From positions 62,001 to 126,000 of the forward strand of contig NZ_JALHLS010000007.1 in the NCBI RefSeq assembly GCF_022844445.1: a stretch of DNA of 64,000 bases, given 5' to 3'. This document shows positions 9,559-18,125 of this stretch, piece after piece. The translations under genes and the position numbers were made by a program. Position 1 is the stretch's first letter. Every line of letters starts with the position of its first letter. Below the pieces are notes generated by a model. That model was not told the origin of the DNA and did no database searches. It saw only the letters and a program-made list of their open reading frames with translations. This DNA comes from Hyphomonas sp. GTDB taxonomy: Bacteria; Pseudomonadota; Alphaproteobacteria; Caulobacterales; Hyphomonadaceae.

Positions 9559-9933
9559 ATGAGAAACGGCAAGGCTGTCGTCCTTATCGTCGAGGATGAA
9601 ATGCTGATCAGGATGGGCGCCATCGACCTCGTGCTGTCGGCCGGGTATGAGGCGCTGGACGCGCGCGATGCCGACGAGGCGATCCGCATCCTTGAGGCGC
9701 GGCTCGATATCGATCTGGTGTTCACCGACGTCCAGATGCCGGGCACGATGGATGGTATCAAGCTGGCCAACTATATCCGCGGGCGCTGGCCGCCGGTAAG
9801 GCTACTGGTAGCATCGGGCAATGCGATCCTCGAGGAGAGCAGCCTGCCTGCGGGGAGCCGGTTTTTCGCCAAGCCTTATGACGACCACGCCATCACCGAT
9901 GCCATGGCGCTCCTGCTGGCGGAAGCGAGCTGA
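9559..9933 (+). CDS. Single-domain response regulator (CheY-like receiver)
   Basis: The 124-aa protein is a bare receiver domain. It has the acidic pocket EDE near residues 12-14, the phosphoacceptor D57 in LVFTDVQMPG, S86 in LLVASGN and the conserved K105 in FFAKPYD. No output domain follows. It is encoded directly downstream of the HisKA_2 kinase, so it is probably that kinase's phosphate acceptor, acting by protein-protein contact or as a phosphate sink. Receivers with FxTDVxMPG and KPY motifs paired with HWE/HisKA_2 kinases are common in alphaproteobacteria. Confidence 0.92.
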   Translation: MRNGKAVVLIVEDEMLIRMGAIDLVLSAGYEALDARDADEAIRILEARLDIDLVFTDVQMPGTMDGIKLANYIRGRWPPVRLLVASGNAILEESSLPAGSRFFAKPYDDHAITDAMALLLAEAS

Positions 9934-9950
9934 AGGCGGCCCTGCTACTG

Positions 9951-10157
9951 TGAACCGCAATTGCGCCTCCAATTGAAGCCAAGAACAGGTCTTCAGGAGA
10001 ACCGCCTAACTTATGAAGCGTTCACGCGGTTCAGAAGAGAAGATAATTGAGATGCTGCAGGAGAAAGAGGCGGCGGTGACCGTCGCGGATCTTTGCCGGA
10101 AGTCCGGGAAGTTATCGGCCGCCGTCTACGGCAGGAAGACGAAGTTCGGCGGCATGC
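9951..10157 (+). mobile_element. IS3-family (IS407-like) insertion sequence remnant, left end
   Basis: TGAACCGC at 9951 resembles the terminal repeat of IS407-group elements, and the ORF starting at 10013 matches the start of IS3 OrfA. Similarity stops after KFGGM at about 10157, and no OrfB or right end follows. This is therefore a truncated element. It marks the left border of the accessory island. Confidence 0.6.
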
Positions 10158-10225
10158 CGACCGTCCGTGCACAACTCAACTCTTCATTCTTGCGCCGGCG
10201 CCACCCTTTTGATCCTTCGCGATAA
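10013..10225 (+). pseudogene. Truncated IS3 transposase OrfA
   Basis: MKRSRGSEEKIIEMLQEKEAAVTVADLCRKSG... is the helix-turn-helix N-terminus of IS3-type OrfA, which usually reads SEEQI..IL.E.EAG..VADLCR..G followed by Y.WK.K(F/Y)GGM. Here the middle is slightly degraded (SGKLSAAVYGRKTKFGGM). After GGM the frame runs into unrelated sequence shared with the 3' part of the neighbouring XRE gene. It cannot encode an active transposase. Confidence 0.7.
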
Positions 10226-10412
10226 AAGCGACACCGCCAACCTCGAGTGCTCGTTGGATTGCATCCAAGTTAGGTCCGGTGCTGCGATCCGGACCGCGAT
10301 CACTTTCAATGCGCCTGATTGTGGCGAGCGACACTCCGCTCTCGTCTGCGAGCTTCTGCTGACTCCAATCGAGCAATGCCCGCGCTGCCCTTATCTGGCC
10401 TGATGTAAGCAT
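10176..10412 (-). CDS. Small XRE-family helix-turn-helix regulator
   Basis: The 78-aa protein reads MLTSGQIRAARALLDWSQQKLADESGVSLATIRRIESDRG, a canonical Cro/C1 HTH (WSQQKLADESGVSLATIRRIE) with a short tail. It is probably a DNA-binding repressor. It is divergent from the 160-aa gene at 10499 with an intergenic region of only 86 bp, so autoregulation and control of that neighbour are plausible. Its partner gene recurs at 22232 facing a different small gene (DUF6471). Confidence 0.8.
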   Translation of the reverse strand: MLTSGQIRAARALLDWSQQKLADESGVSLATIRRIESDRGPDRSTGPNLDAIQRALEVGGVAFIAKDQKGGAGARMKS

Positions 10413-10498
10413 TATTATAACTCATGTGCGTTTTTTTGTTGCACGCTCTTGGCGCATGTGATACATTCTCTCTCACAGCATACTCAAAGGTGCGGAAA

Positions 10499-10978
10499 AT
10501 GTCTCGACGTTCTGATGGAGCGGCGAACGAAGGTGCGCGCAAGCAAGGGCCTACGCGAAGGCTGGTTCTTGGAGCGACTGCGGCACCGCTGTTCGTCAAC
10601 CTGGGTGCAGATCAGGTTGCACATGCATGTGAGGCCTGGCTCGCCGACTATTCTGAACGCGAACGCCTGATCAGGCGGTGGCAGCAGCTCGAAACCCGGC
10701 TCTTCAGATTGCACAATTGGCCAAAGCTTTCGGGCGAGGAGCGCAATCAGTTCGCCGAGAAGCAGGAGATGGATAATCTTGACCAAAGTATCGATATCCT
10801 TGGTGACAGGAATCGAGCGGTCCTTGCGTCTCTACCGGGGATGTTCGCGACTTCGTCGCGCGGCATCTGCGGAAAGCTTGCGGTGGCGCTGATCGAGGTC
10901 TGTCCTGATGAGAACGAAGAGGCCCATCTCCTCATCGCCAGCATTCTCCGCGACTACCGCGCGCTGCACGGAAGCTGA
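10499..10978 (+). CDS. Hypothetical protein, copy 1 of an island-flanking duplicate
   Basis: I choose ATG 10499 (MSRRSDGAANEGARKQG) because similarity with the second copy at 22232 is strongest from here and the track's upstream extension diverges. The 159-aa protein has a possible twin-arginine-like segment (TRRLVLGATAAPLFV, about residues 19-33) followed by a charged helical domain (SERERLIRRWQQLETRLFRLHNWPKL) and a conserved C-terminus (SSRGICGKLAVALIEVCPDE). Function is unknown; similar short proteins are, to my knowledge, met in alphaproteobacterial mobile regions. It differs from copy 2 at about a dozen positions only. An XRE gene lies divergently upstream. Confidence 0.75.
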   Translation: MSRRSDGAANEGARKQGPTRRLVLGATAAPLFVNLGADQVAHACEAWLADYSERERLIRRWQQLETRLFRLHNWPKLSGEERNQFAEKQEMDNLDQSIDILGDRNRAVLASLPGMFATSSRGICGKLAVALIEVCPDENEEAHLLIASILRDYRALHGS

Positions 10979-11017
10979 CAGGATTTCTGACGCCAGGATC
11001 TGAGTTTACTGTCCAGC

Positions 11018-11067
11018 GTCACTTTTACTAGTGACGAATCGTCGGCGTTTGTGCTAGTTATGCCGAC
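11018..11067 (+). promoter_or_regulatory. Inverted repeats in the abiE promoter region
   Basis: GTCAC-N8-GTGAC (11018-11035) and GTCGGC-N15-GCCGAC (11041-11067) lie immediately before the AbiEi start. AbiEi antitoxins are known to repress their own operon by binding inverted repeats, so these are candidate operators; that role is inference. The antitoxin ATG at 11071 has no obvious ribosome-binding site, and a -10-like GCTAGTTAT (11053-11061) would place transcription start almost at the ATG, so the mRNA may be leaderless. Confidence 0.4.
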
Positions 11068-11070
11068 ATT

Positions 11071-11718
11071 ATGTCACAAACACCTCACACACTCCGCTCA
11101 TCGAGCAAAAAAGGGGATGCGCTCACGCAAGCGGAGCGCGCACTTGCTCTCCTCGACAAGACACCGCTCCTGCGGGCGCGCGATCTTGTCGACGCCGGAA
11201 TCGCACGCGAAACGCTGCGCCGTCTCGTCCAGAGCGGTGAGCTCGAACAACCCGATCGTGGACTCTATCGCCGCGTCGGCGGTGAAATGGCGGCGGAAGC
11301 CTCGATTGCCGAGGTCTCGCGACGGACACCGCATGCCGTGGTCGCGCTCCTATCGGCGCTTCGCTTCCATGGCCTGACGACCCAGGTGCCCCATGAAGTA
11401 TGGGTCTATATCGGCCGCAAGGCGCGTGTTCCGGCACGTACGCCCGTCAAACTCAGGGTGTTCCGCGTGGACGGTGACGGACTGACGCTCGGGATCGACG
11501 ACCACGTCATCGACGGCGTGCCGGTCAAGATCACCAACACGGCACGGACGATTGTGGACTGTTTCAAACGACGGGACGAAATCGGGCTCGACGTGGCGAT
11601 CGAAGCCCTTCGCGATGCCCGGCGGCAGCGGAAAGTAGACCTGAATGAAGTCTGGCGTATCGCTGAACGCCGCCGTGCACTGACCTACATGCGACCCTAT
11701 CTCGAAGCTCTGGGCTAG
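11071..11718 (+). CDS. abiEi: AbiEi-type antitoxin of a type IV toxin-antitoxin pair
   Basis: The 215-aa protein has the AbiEi layout: an N-terminal winged-helix segment (LLDKTPLLRARDLVDAGIARETLRRLVQSGELEQPDRGLYRR, about 29-68) and a C-terminal antitoxin domain (RTPHAVVALLSALRFHGLTTQVPHEVWVYIGRKA... and INTARTIVDCFKRRDEIGLDVAIEAL). It acts as transcriptional repressor and as neutraliser of the AbiEii nucleotidyltransferase without forming a stable complex, as established for the family. The toxin gene follows after 14 bp. First described as phage abortive infection; here it opens the defence part of the island. Confidence 0.9.
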   Translation: MSQTPHTLRSSSKKGDALTQAERALALLDKTPLLRARDLVDAGIARETLRRLVQSGELEQPDRGLYRRVGGEMAAEASIAEVSRRTPHAVVALLSALRFHGLTTQVPHEVWVYIGRKARVPARTPVKLRVFRVDGDGLTLGIDDHVIDGVPVKITNTARTIVDCFKRRDEIGLDVAIEALRDARRQRKVDLNEVWRIAERRRALTYMRPYLEALG

Positions 11719-11732
11719 GGGGAGCCTGAACC

Positions 11733-12647
11733 ATGACCGTCAACATTGCTGCTTCGGTTCGCACGCGATTGACCACCCTCGCCAGGCAACAAGGCGATGC
11801 GGTCGACCGTGTCTTTCTCCGCTACGCGATCGAGCGTCTCCTCTATCGGCTCGCCCAGACCGACTACCGTGATCAATTCGTGCTCAAGGGAGCCATGCTG
11901 TTTTCACTTTGGGCGCCCGTTCCTTATCGCAGCACCGGCGACCTTGATCTGCTCGGTCACGGCGATCCTGCGCCGGAACGCATGGCGGCGATCTTCACCG
12001 CGATCTGCGTCGCCGCCGTCGATGATGACGGCGTCGTCTATGACGCCGCCAGCGTGCGTGCGGAGAGTGTCCGCGACGATGAGGATTATCGCGGTGTTCG
12101 TGTCTCGCTGACGGCTACGCTCGCCGGCGCGCGCCTGGCGATCCAGATTGATATCGGATTTGGCGACGCCGTGACGCCCGGCGCATCTGACGTCGATTAT
12201 CCGTCGCTTCTTGGCTTTCCGTCGCCGTCTCTCCGTGCCTATCCGGCAGAGACTGTTGTTGCGGAAAAGCTCGAAGCGCTTGTCTCGCTCGATATGCGCA
12301 ACAGCCGGATGAAAGACTTCTTCGATCTCTGGGTGATCGCGAAGACATTTGCGTTTGATGGTCCAACGCTCGCGACCGCCGTCGCTGCGACGTTCGAGCG
12401 CCGCGGCACGGCGCTTCCCCAAGGCTCGCCTGTTGCGCTGACCAAGACTTTCTCAAACGACGCAGGAAAGCAGTCTCTGTGGCGAGCGTTCTTGAACCGC
12501 ACCACGATCGCCGTTGCGCCCGAGCCACTCCCTGAACTGGTCGCGTTCATTGCGGAATTCGTCGCGCCGCTCATGGCAACCAAAGCGGCCACCACCATGA
12601 TGGGAATGACGTGGCAGCCGGGTGGACCTTGGGTTTCTGGCGCATAG
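11733..12647 (+). CDS. abiEii: AbiEii/AbiGii-family nucleotidyltransferase toxin
   Basis: The 304-aa protein carries the DUF1814 nucleotidyltransferase core: FVLKGAMLFSLWAP, then RSTGDLDLLGHGD, which supplies the metal-binding DxD, then IQIDIGFGDAV with a third acidic residue, and the late AEKLEALVSLDMRNSRMKDFFDLW motif containing the conserved K and KD(F)FD. Related toxins transfer nucleotides to tRNA or other targets and halt growth. A GGGGGAG ribosome-binding site precedes ATG 11733. The order antitoxin-toxin with a 14-bp gap is the normal AbiE operon. All signature residues I can check are present, so it looks functional. Confidence 0.92.
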   Translation: MTVNIAASVRTRLTTLARQQGDAVDRVFLRYAIERLLYRLAQTDYRDQFVLKGAMLFSLWAPVPYRSTGDLDLLGHGDPAPERMAAIFTAICVAAVDDDGVVYDAASVRAESVRDDEDYRGVRVSLTATLAGARLAIQIDIGFGDAVTPGASDVDYPSLLGFPSPSLRAYPAETVVAEKLEALVSLDMRNSRMKDFFDLWVIAKTFAFDGPTLATAVAATFERRGTALPQGSPVALTKTFSNDAGKQSLWRAFLNRTTIAVAPEPLPELVAFIAEFVAPLMATKAATTMMGMTWQPGGPWVSGA

Positions 12648-12686
12648 ACGACATCGGACGGGTACTGAGGTTTTTGGGGGTAGGGG

Positions 12687-15600
12687 ATGAGCTGGCAAGA
12701 AGTCCGAGAAAATATTGCTGAGGTCGTACTTCTCGCTCGTGCGGCAAGCGGGTATTTCGACAAGACCTTGAAAAGCATCGTTCGGCAAAAAGTGGACCGT
12801 CACTTCCGGACCAATCGCCCGCTTCGGGAGCATCGGTATCCTGCCATTCGTCGTGCGATGGGTTCTGTTGGTACCCATCCATACGTGTCAATCGGGGCTA
12901 TTGCTGCGTTGTACGCGATTGTGAGTGTGTGGACTTGGTACGCCCCATTGCCTGGTCCGACTGCTCCCGACAAGGTCCGTGACTACTTTCGCGACTTTCA
13001 ATCCATCAATATGGCATTGTTGGGGGTGCAAGCTTCGTTCATCGGCCTTGTCTTTCCGCTTGTCATCGCCTTCGTTGGTTTGCTCAATCAAGGCCGAGCG
13101 TCTTTTGCGACGCGTCTCACCATATACTTCGACGAAAGCGGCGCCCGCCTTGTCGGCATTAGTTCGCTGCTTCTTTGCATAGTCATCGCATTGCAGCTCC
13201 CACTCGCGGGCATAATTCCTGTGAGAGTGGTTGCCGCAGGCGCAATCCTCAATCTGATCTGGCTCGCTCTGAATATTGCAGTGTTAGGATTCTTCCTTTT
13301 TCGAACTGTCGCATTTGTCCAACCGGCACAGCGCGATCCGATTACCTGGTCTTATGTTGCCAACGTTGCGTGGCGCTACGAACTCCACGCACAACTGATC
13401 GCAAACAATTGGGGAAACGCAGGCACCTACGGCCATCTTCCTGCCGGCGACGAAAATGGGCGGGCCAGCATCTATTGCTCACCGCTTTGGGACTCAGACC
13501 CCGTGCTGGCGAGCCGAGACCTGCGACGCGATCACGTCCTCGACGATGTGCGCTTCGGCGTCATCCGGCCTGTCGCTTTCGCCTGGCTCAAGGCAGCCGA
13601 ACGCCCATCAAATGCGAGCGACGTCAGTCTAGCGTTTCCTGTATCCCCGGGCGAGAGCTACACGGATGATACTGTACTCGCTAGATCGCAAGAACCACTT
13701 GGCTGGGGTGGACGCACGGCGATTCGCCTCGGATTCCTCTTTCGGAAAAAGTCGCGCTTCCCGACCGAGAACGCAGATACGTCTACTGTCTTGAAGGAGA
13801 TGGTCACTGAACTCCTCACGTTGGCGGATCTTCGGAAAGTTGAAGAGTTTGGTTCTCAGCTCAGGACAGTCAAAGAATTCCATGCCTTCTTGTACCTGAT
13901 CGCTCAGGCGACAGATCACGACTTCAACTTTTCCGAACTCGAATCCACGTGGACAAAAAGCGTCGGACAGCAATGGGCGTCGCAGTACCGCGACCTACAA
14001 AGGCGGGTCACCGAGCGCCTCGGCGATGAACCTGAACTTTTCGCGCGTTGTTGCTATCTGCCTGCGGATATCTATGCGCAATGCCGTGATACCGTTTCTC
14101 CCACCGCTCTTGCGCCACTCCTCGATGTGTCCGCCAACCTGTTCCATCACTTGATGGTGTGGGCGGTAGCCGCGCACAGGGATGAAGCAGGGCAGACGCC
14201 AGGACCGGGGGAGTCATTTATGCTTACTCGTCTTGGCACCAACCACGCGGGCGCGTGGCGCAGCCTCGTAGCGGGTCGGGAGCGACTACTCGATGTGATC
14301 CTACGGTGGCCAAAAGGCGAAACACCGACCTGGACTGAACTCCGCCGGCATAATGTCAATTCAATACGGCATCTTCAGCTCACGGCCGAAATGGTGGGTC
14401 GAAGCGCCTGGAACGGTGATAGAATTGCCGTTCTATGGTCTGTCGATCTCCTCATCGGCTGGATAGAGCGTGCAGAACGCGATTGGCCAGATCAAGGCCA
14501 CACGTGGTGGGCGCTACGACCCCAAGCGCTTACACTCGACTTGTTCTCCGCCGAATGGCCTGAAATTGAAGCATTGCCGATTACAACCACCGATGCGCGC
14601 CCGACTCCGAGAGATGTCTACGCTGGCATCTTCCACAATGCCTGGCGTGACTACATCATCGCGCTTGCGACGGTGTGCATACATTGGTGCCGTGAGTTTG
14701 GTGTCAGTGGTACTGCGGCGCTCGCGGCTCGCATGCTTCTATCAGGTCGCCGGCATGACCAAGGGGCCTCAAGCGTCAGAGAGGCAGAGCCCCCAGACAC
14801 AAGCAGCATTCTGATCGCGTTGCTCCGTATTGTCGGTGCAGGCTGGCGGTTCGACAAATCATATGCCAGCCGTTTTGATCATCTCGCCGAGCGACTTGGC
14901 GAGTTGCGCCAAGAGCCATGGGTTTCCATGCGAATCTATTCGTCGAGCGGCGGACTTGGCTTCTCAGCTCTGTACACTGAGCATGCTCTTGCAATGATGG
15001 CCGCTACCGACCCAGCCAACCAGCTGGTCGTCGGTGATGGTTTGCGACGGATGCTCGTTGATGGCGACGACGTCCCGAAGCGGCGGCGGGAGGAATATCT
15101 CCGTGCTCTGCTAACGGCATTAGCTGATATTGATCGCGTTGAATGGGAGCCGATCCTTGGTGCGCTGCTAGCCGATCCACAAAGTACCGGATTCGAAACG
15201 CGGCTTGCTGCGGTTCGCTCGTTGCTGGAGCAATCGATTCAGGTCCTAGATTCACACCGCCTACAGGCAATCCGGGATGCCGAGATCGATCCCGAGCGTC
15301 TCCTTGAGGTCGCATCGGCAGCCGGGAAACTGGCATTCAGCGCAGCAACAGGCGCATTCCCAATCCATGTCTTTTCGGCAGTCGAGACGGTGCAAGAGGA
15401 ACTGACGGAGTTCACGCTACGCTCACTCAATCAGGAAAAGGGTGCATTCTCCAAACCTCAGATGGCGCAACCCGTCTCGAATGAGGAAAGCTGGTGGAGC
15501 GCGACGATGCGCGATCAGGTGGCGAGCATCATCTGGCGGGACGTGCTGCAGGCCACCCCGTTCGAAACCCTGATAGGCACATCACCCGAAGAGTTTTGGT

Positions 15601-16046
15601 CTGTCGTCAAAAATGGTGCAAACAATATCCGTGGTGCAGGCGGTGAGCCGATCCTTGTTATCTCGAGTAGCATGGAGCCGCGGTGGCTGCATGAATGGCG
15701 TTGGGCTGAGTTCCGAGAAGGCTATAAACGACCCGAAGACCTCACGGTGCATCGCGAAAACAATGAGGAACCAGGCTACGAATTCTCGCTGAACGACATT
15801 CGCGTGTATCGAGCCGCTTGCTACCGTGGAGAATGCTATCTTCTATCGCGTACAATGCTTGAGAAAGTGCGGTTCCGCGATTTCGGTGATGGTTCGCAGG
15901 TGAAGGTTGATTTCGAGAGCGATGCATCTGATCCGTGGCGCGGTTCGCTCACGGTCAAATACCAACGCGCCGTGCAAATCGGTCGAACGCAGTCCTATAG
16001 AATCCGTCACGCCCAACTGACGGAAGGACCCGAAGAAGAAGTGTAG
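12687..16046 (+). CDS. Large uncharacterised membrane protein (1119 aa) downstream of AbiE
   Basis: I do not recognise this family. The start has a strong purine-rich site (GGGGGTAGGGG). Four hydrophobic spans lie in the N-terminal fifth: about 67-86, 108-133, 155-177 and 181-206, with charged loops (FDESGAR). The remaining 900 residues are soluble-looking, mostly helical, and contain no nuclease, ATPase or TIR motif that I can spot. It begins 39 bp after the toxin stop on the same strand, so it may be cotranscribed with abiE. Base use is less GC-extreme than the flanking chromosome, which suggests horizontal origin. By position it is a candidate defence effector; this is inference from context only. 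Confidence 0.85.
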   Translation: MSWQEVRENIAEVVLLARAASGYFDKTLKSIVRQKVDRHFRTNRPLREHRYPAIRRAMGSVGTHPYVSIGAIAALYAIVSVWTWYAPLPGPTAPDKVRDYFRDFQSINMALLGVQASFIGLVFPLVIAFVGLLNQGRASFATRLTIYFDESGARLVGISSLLLCIVIALQLPLAGIIPVRVVAAGAILNLIWLALNIAVLGFFLFRTVAFVQPAQRDPITWSYVANVAWRYELHAQLIANNWGNAGTYGHLPAGDENGRASIYCSPLWDSDPVLASRDLRRDHVLDDVRFGVIRPVAFAWLKAAERPSNASDVSLAFPVSPGESYTDDTVLARSQEPLGWGGRTAIRLGFLFRKKSRFPTENADTSTVLKEMVTELLTLADLRKVEEFGSQLRTVKEFHAFLYLIAQATDHDFNFSELESTWTKSVGQQWASQYRDLQRRVTERLGDEPELFARCCYLPADIYAQCRDTVSPTALAPLLDVSANLFHHLMVWAVAAHRDEAGQTPGPGESFMLTRLGTNHAGAWRSLVAGRERLLDVILRWPKGETPTWTELRRHNVNSIRHLQLTAEMVGRSAWNGDRIAVLWSVDLLIGWIERAERDWPDQGHTWWALRPQALTLDLFSAEWPEIEALPITTTDARPTPRDVYAGIFHNAWRDYIIALATVCIHWCREFGVSGTAALAARMLLSGRRHDQGASSVREAEPPDTSSILIALLRIVGAGWRFDKSYASRFDHLAERLGELRQEPWVSMRIYSSSGGLGFSALYTEHALAMMAATDPANQLVVGDGLRRMLVDGDDVPKRRREEYLRALLTALADIDRVEWEPILGALLADPQSTGFETRLAAVRSLLEQSIQVLDSHRLQAIRDAEIDPERLLEVASAAGKLAFSAATGAFPIHVFSAVETVQEELTEFTLRSLNQEKGAFSKPQMAQPVSNEESWWSATMRDQVASIIWRDVLQATPFETLIGTSPEEFWSVVKNGANNIRGAGGEPILVISSSMEPRWLHEWRWAEFREGYKRPEDLTVHRENNEEPGYEFSLNDIRVYRAACYRGECYLLSRTMLEKVRFRDFGDGSQVKVDFESDASDPWRGSLTVKYQRAVQIGRTQSYRIRHAQLTEGPEEEV

Positions 16047-16170
16047 GACTCGATCAAGAAATCAGCGATCTACTTCCGTCGGCTCGATCAGGACAATTGT
16101 GTTATCCAGCGGCGTGGCGTCGAGAATGAGAGTCAAGCCAGCGCCGCTGTCGTCGGCCATGCGGCGCCGC

Positions 16171-16235
16171 CGAACGACACGATTGGATTAACGCTGCCGG
16201 TCGCCGCCCATGACGATCAGAGCCAACATGGCCCA
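16171..16235 (+). repeat. Dispersed island repeat, copy R1 (core only)
   Basis: GATTGGATTAACGCTGCCGG followed by TCGCC, CGATCAGAGCCAAC and TGGCCC matches the core of four other copies in the island (R2-R5). Only the 3' core of about 65 bp aligns well. It separates the 1119-aa gene from the beta-barrel/LytTR cassette. Confidence 0.6.
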
Positions 16236-16390
16236 TTCCTGCCGATCACGAACGTTCCTGAGGCTGAGGCCGGAGCCAACTACTTCTTTGGGCTGTGAGG
16301 GAAACCATCGCTTCCGAACCCCGGCCAAACGGCCGCCGGTTGAGGCTGTAACTTATTCTCCAAGGCATCCTCTCGACCGCCCCTTCCAAA

Positions 16391-16415
16391 CCCTTCTCCC
16401 AGGAAGGGAGAAGGG
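16391..16415 (-). terminator. Hairpin downstream of the beta-barrel gene
   Basis: CCCTTCTCCC-AGGAA-GGGAGAAGGG is a perfect 10-bp stem. Read on the minus strand it is followed by TTTGG, so it probably terminates the minus-strand transcript of the outer-membrane protein gene that ends at 16450. The short T-run makes this moderate. Confidence 0.5.
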
Positions 16416-16449
16416 GCGGAGTTTGAAGTTTCAGTGCACTTCGCTCGCG

Positions 16450-17082
16450 CTAAAAGCGCAAAGACGCACCAAGCAAAAAGTCAATTGTCTGATACTGGGC
16501 CTGCAACTTACTACCTGCCGCTCCAGGGAGGTTGGGATCGTCGATGAAAAAGGCGCGAACCTCGCCAAATGCTGTCCAGCGTTGGCCAAGCGCGAGATCC
16601 GCACCCAGAATCCCCTGGCCAGCCAACAAGCCCGAGTCAGAGTATTGCCCCGCTGCCGGGCCTCCAGTCAGGTCGAAATCAACCTCCGTCACAAAGCCGA
16701 CCCCCGCACCGACATAGGGTTGAACCGCGCCGAGCGCTCCGAAGCTGTACAGACCGTTCACCATGATGGCGGTTGAGGCGTAGTCGCCCTCGCGGGCAAT
16801 GCTGGTCGGCAGGCTGTCCACGTCGCTCGACCGATACGTGTACTCGATCTCACTGCGCCATGGACCCGCGTAGTCGTAGCCTACGGCACCGCCGACCATC
16901 AACCCGCTGCTGAACTTGGCGTTCGCATTTGCACCGCCAGTGCTGATGTCGCTGTCATTGAGCGTCGACAGCCCGCCATAGGCGCGAGCGTAAAAGCCGG
17001 GTTCCGTCGCCGGGGCTTCAGCTTGAGCCACACCTGCGTAAGCCGCCAGAGCCGCCATAATGACCAGTTCGTGTTTAATCAT
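16450..17082 (-). CDS. Outer-membrane beta-barrel protein (opacity/OmpA-barrel type)
   Basis: I start at 17082 because AAGGAGATGAAGGC precedes ATG and the product then opens with a clean signal peptide (MIKHELVIMAALAAYAGVAQA). The 210-aa precursor continues with alternating beta strands (GFYARAYGGLSTL, LMVGGAVGYDYAGPWRSEIEYTYRS, VQPYVGAGVGFV, WTAFGEVRAFFI) and ends in LLGASLRF with the C-terminal aromatic expected for barrel assembly. It probably forms an 8-stranded barrel in the outer membrane; function beyond that is unknown. A LytTR regulator gene lies 158 bp upstream on the same strand. Confidence 0.87.
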   Translation of the reverse strand: MIKHELVIMAALAAYAGVAQAEAPATEPGFYARAYGGLSTLNDSDISTGGANANAKFSSGLMVGGAVGYDYAGPWRSEIEYTYRSSDVDSLPTSIAREGDYASTAIMVNGLYSFGALGAVQPYVGAGVGFVTEVDFDLTGGPAAGQYSDSGLLAGQGILGADLALGQRWTAFGEVRAFFIDDPNLPGAAGSKLQAQYQTIDFLLGASLRF

Positions 17083-17240
17083 GCCTTCATCTCCTTGTTC
17101 TGAGGCATGTTGGATACGTTTCATGTCCAGCCTTCGATAGGCTCGCCGGAGGCCTTTTGCACCAACTGGAGGCGTTTCTGCACGAATGGCGCTCCGGTGG
17201 GGCAACAGATTCGCCAATGGCGGGGTTCTTGCAGGAATGG

Positions 17241-18125
17241 TCAGGCTTTCGGAAACTTGGCGGCGACCTCCGCCTGGCGGCTGCGGGAGACCGGAACAGT
17301 TGCGCCCGAAAGCAGCACGCAGGACATACGACCTTCCTCCATCCGAACTCCCGCTACCTGAGCTCTGGCGACCCAGTGCGAGCGGTGCACCTGAAGGCCT
17401 TTGTCCGACGCTGCGAGTTCCGCCACGGCCTTTCCGAACGAATAGAGAATGAGCGCCTCGCCGCGGGTCGTCTTCACGCGGAGGTAATGGAGCTCGGCGC
17501 TGAGCATGACGAGTTCGCGGCCCAATGCGGGCGTCAGCCGCGCCAGAAATGGTAGGTCCACGTCATTGTCCGCCGCCCGAGGCGGAGCGCGTTCCGGGCC
17601 TTTCACGGGTGGCTCGCTGCCGGTCGAGACCTCCACATCTCGCGCCACCGCTGGACCTTCTTCGAACAGTGACAATTGGGGGAGACGCAGCGTCCGCGCC
17701 GCGTTCAGCCCTAGCCATACCAGCATAATCGGCGGGGCCAGCGCAAAGACTTCGTCGATCACCAATGCGCTCAGCGACTGGCGCATTTCGCCCGGGTTAT
17801 CCTCCAATCCGAACGCCCAATCGAGCCCAACTGCCACCGGCGCGAAGAGCCCCGCGCCTATACCGCCCGCGACGGCGATCTGCTGCCAGGGGGCGAGACT
17901 ACGCGTCAGCCGAAGCTGCGACACCCCCAGCTGCGATAGCTGCAACAGCCCGAGCGGCAAGCCGACGTGTGCGATCCAATAGAGACACCGCTCCACCGGC
18001 TCCAACATGCGCGACGACTCAGGGTTGAGTAGAGTGAACAGCATCGCTAGCCCGGCGCCTGAAACGGCAAGGAACGAAGGCCAAGAGATGGCAGCTTGCT
18101 GCAAGCGTGTTTGACGGAATAGCAT
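17241..18125 (-). CDS. Membrane-anchored LytTR-domain transcriptional regulator
   Basis: The 294-aa protein has about four hydrophobic spans in its N-terminal half (SFLAVSGAGLAMLFTLLN, CLYWIAHVGLPLGLLQL, IAVAGGIGAGLFAPVAVGL, VFALAPPIMLVWLGLN), then a linker and a C-terminal LytTR DNA-binding domain of about 100 residues: LVMLSAELHYLRVKTTRGEA, VHRSHWVARAQVAGVR and GATVPVSRSRQAEV are its characteristic blocks. Membrane-LytTR proteins of this build are frequent in alphaproteobacteria. No receiver domain is present, so the membrane part is likely the sensor. It may control the beta-barrel gene that follows it. Confidence 0.88.
   Translation of the reverse strand: MLFRQTRLQQAAISWPSFLAVSGAGLAMLFTLLNPESSRMLEPVERCLYWIAHVGLPLGLLQLSQLGVSQLRLTRSLAPWQQIAVAGGIGAGLFAPVAVGLDWAFGLEDNPGEMRQSLSALVIDEVFALAPPIMLVWLGLNAARTLRLPQLSLFEEGPAVARDVEVSTGSEPPVKGPERAPPRAADNDVDLPFLARLTPALGRELVMLSAELHYLRVKTTRGEALILYSFGKAVAELAASDKGLQVHRSHWVARAQVAGVRMEEGRMSCVLLSGATVPVSRSRQAEVAAKFPKA

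Larger units (their letters stand above)
16047..16449. other. Intergenic region without a gene
   Basis: These 403 bp between the 1119-aa gene and the beta-barrel gene hold no convincing ORF. They contain repeat copy R1 (16171-16235) and a hairpin that suits termination of the minus-strand beta-barrel transcript (16391-16415). The rest shows remnants such as GGCCGGAGCCAAC that weakly echo the same repeat. Confidence 0.6.

Noticed and set aside
10424-10498. Upstream extension of the 10499 ORF
   Set aside because: The extension diverges between the two copies and covers the shared promoter region; similarity starts near MSRRSDG.
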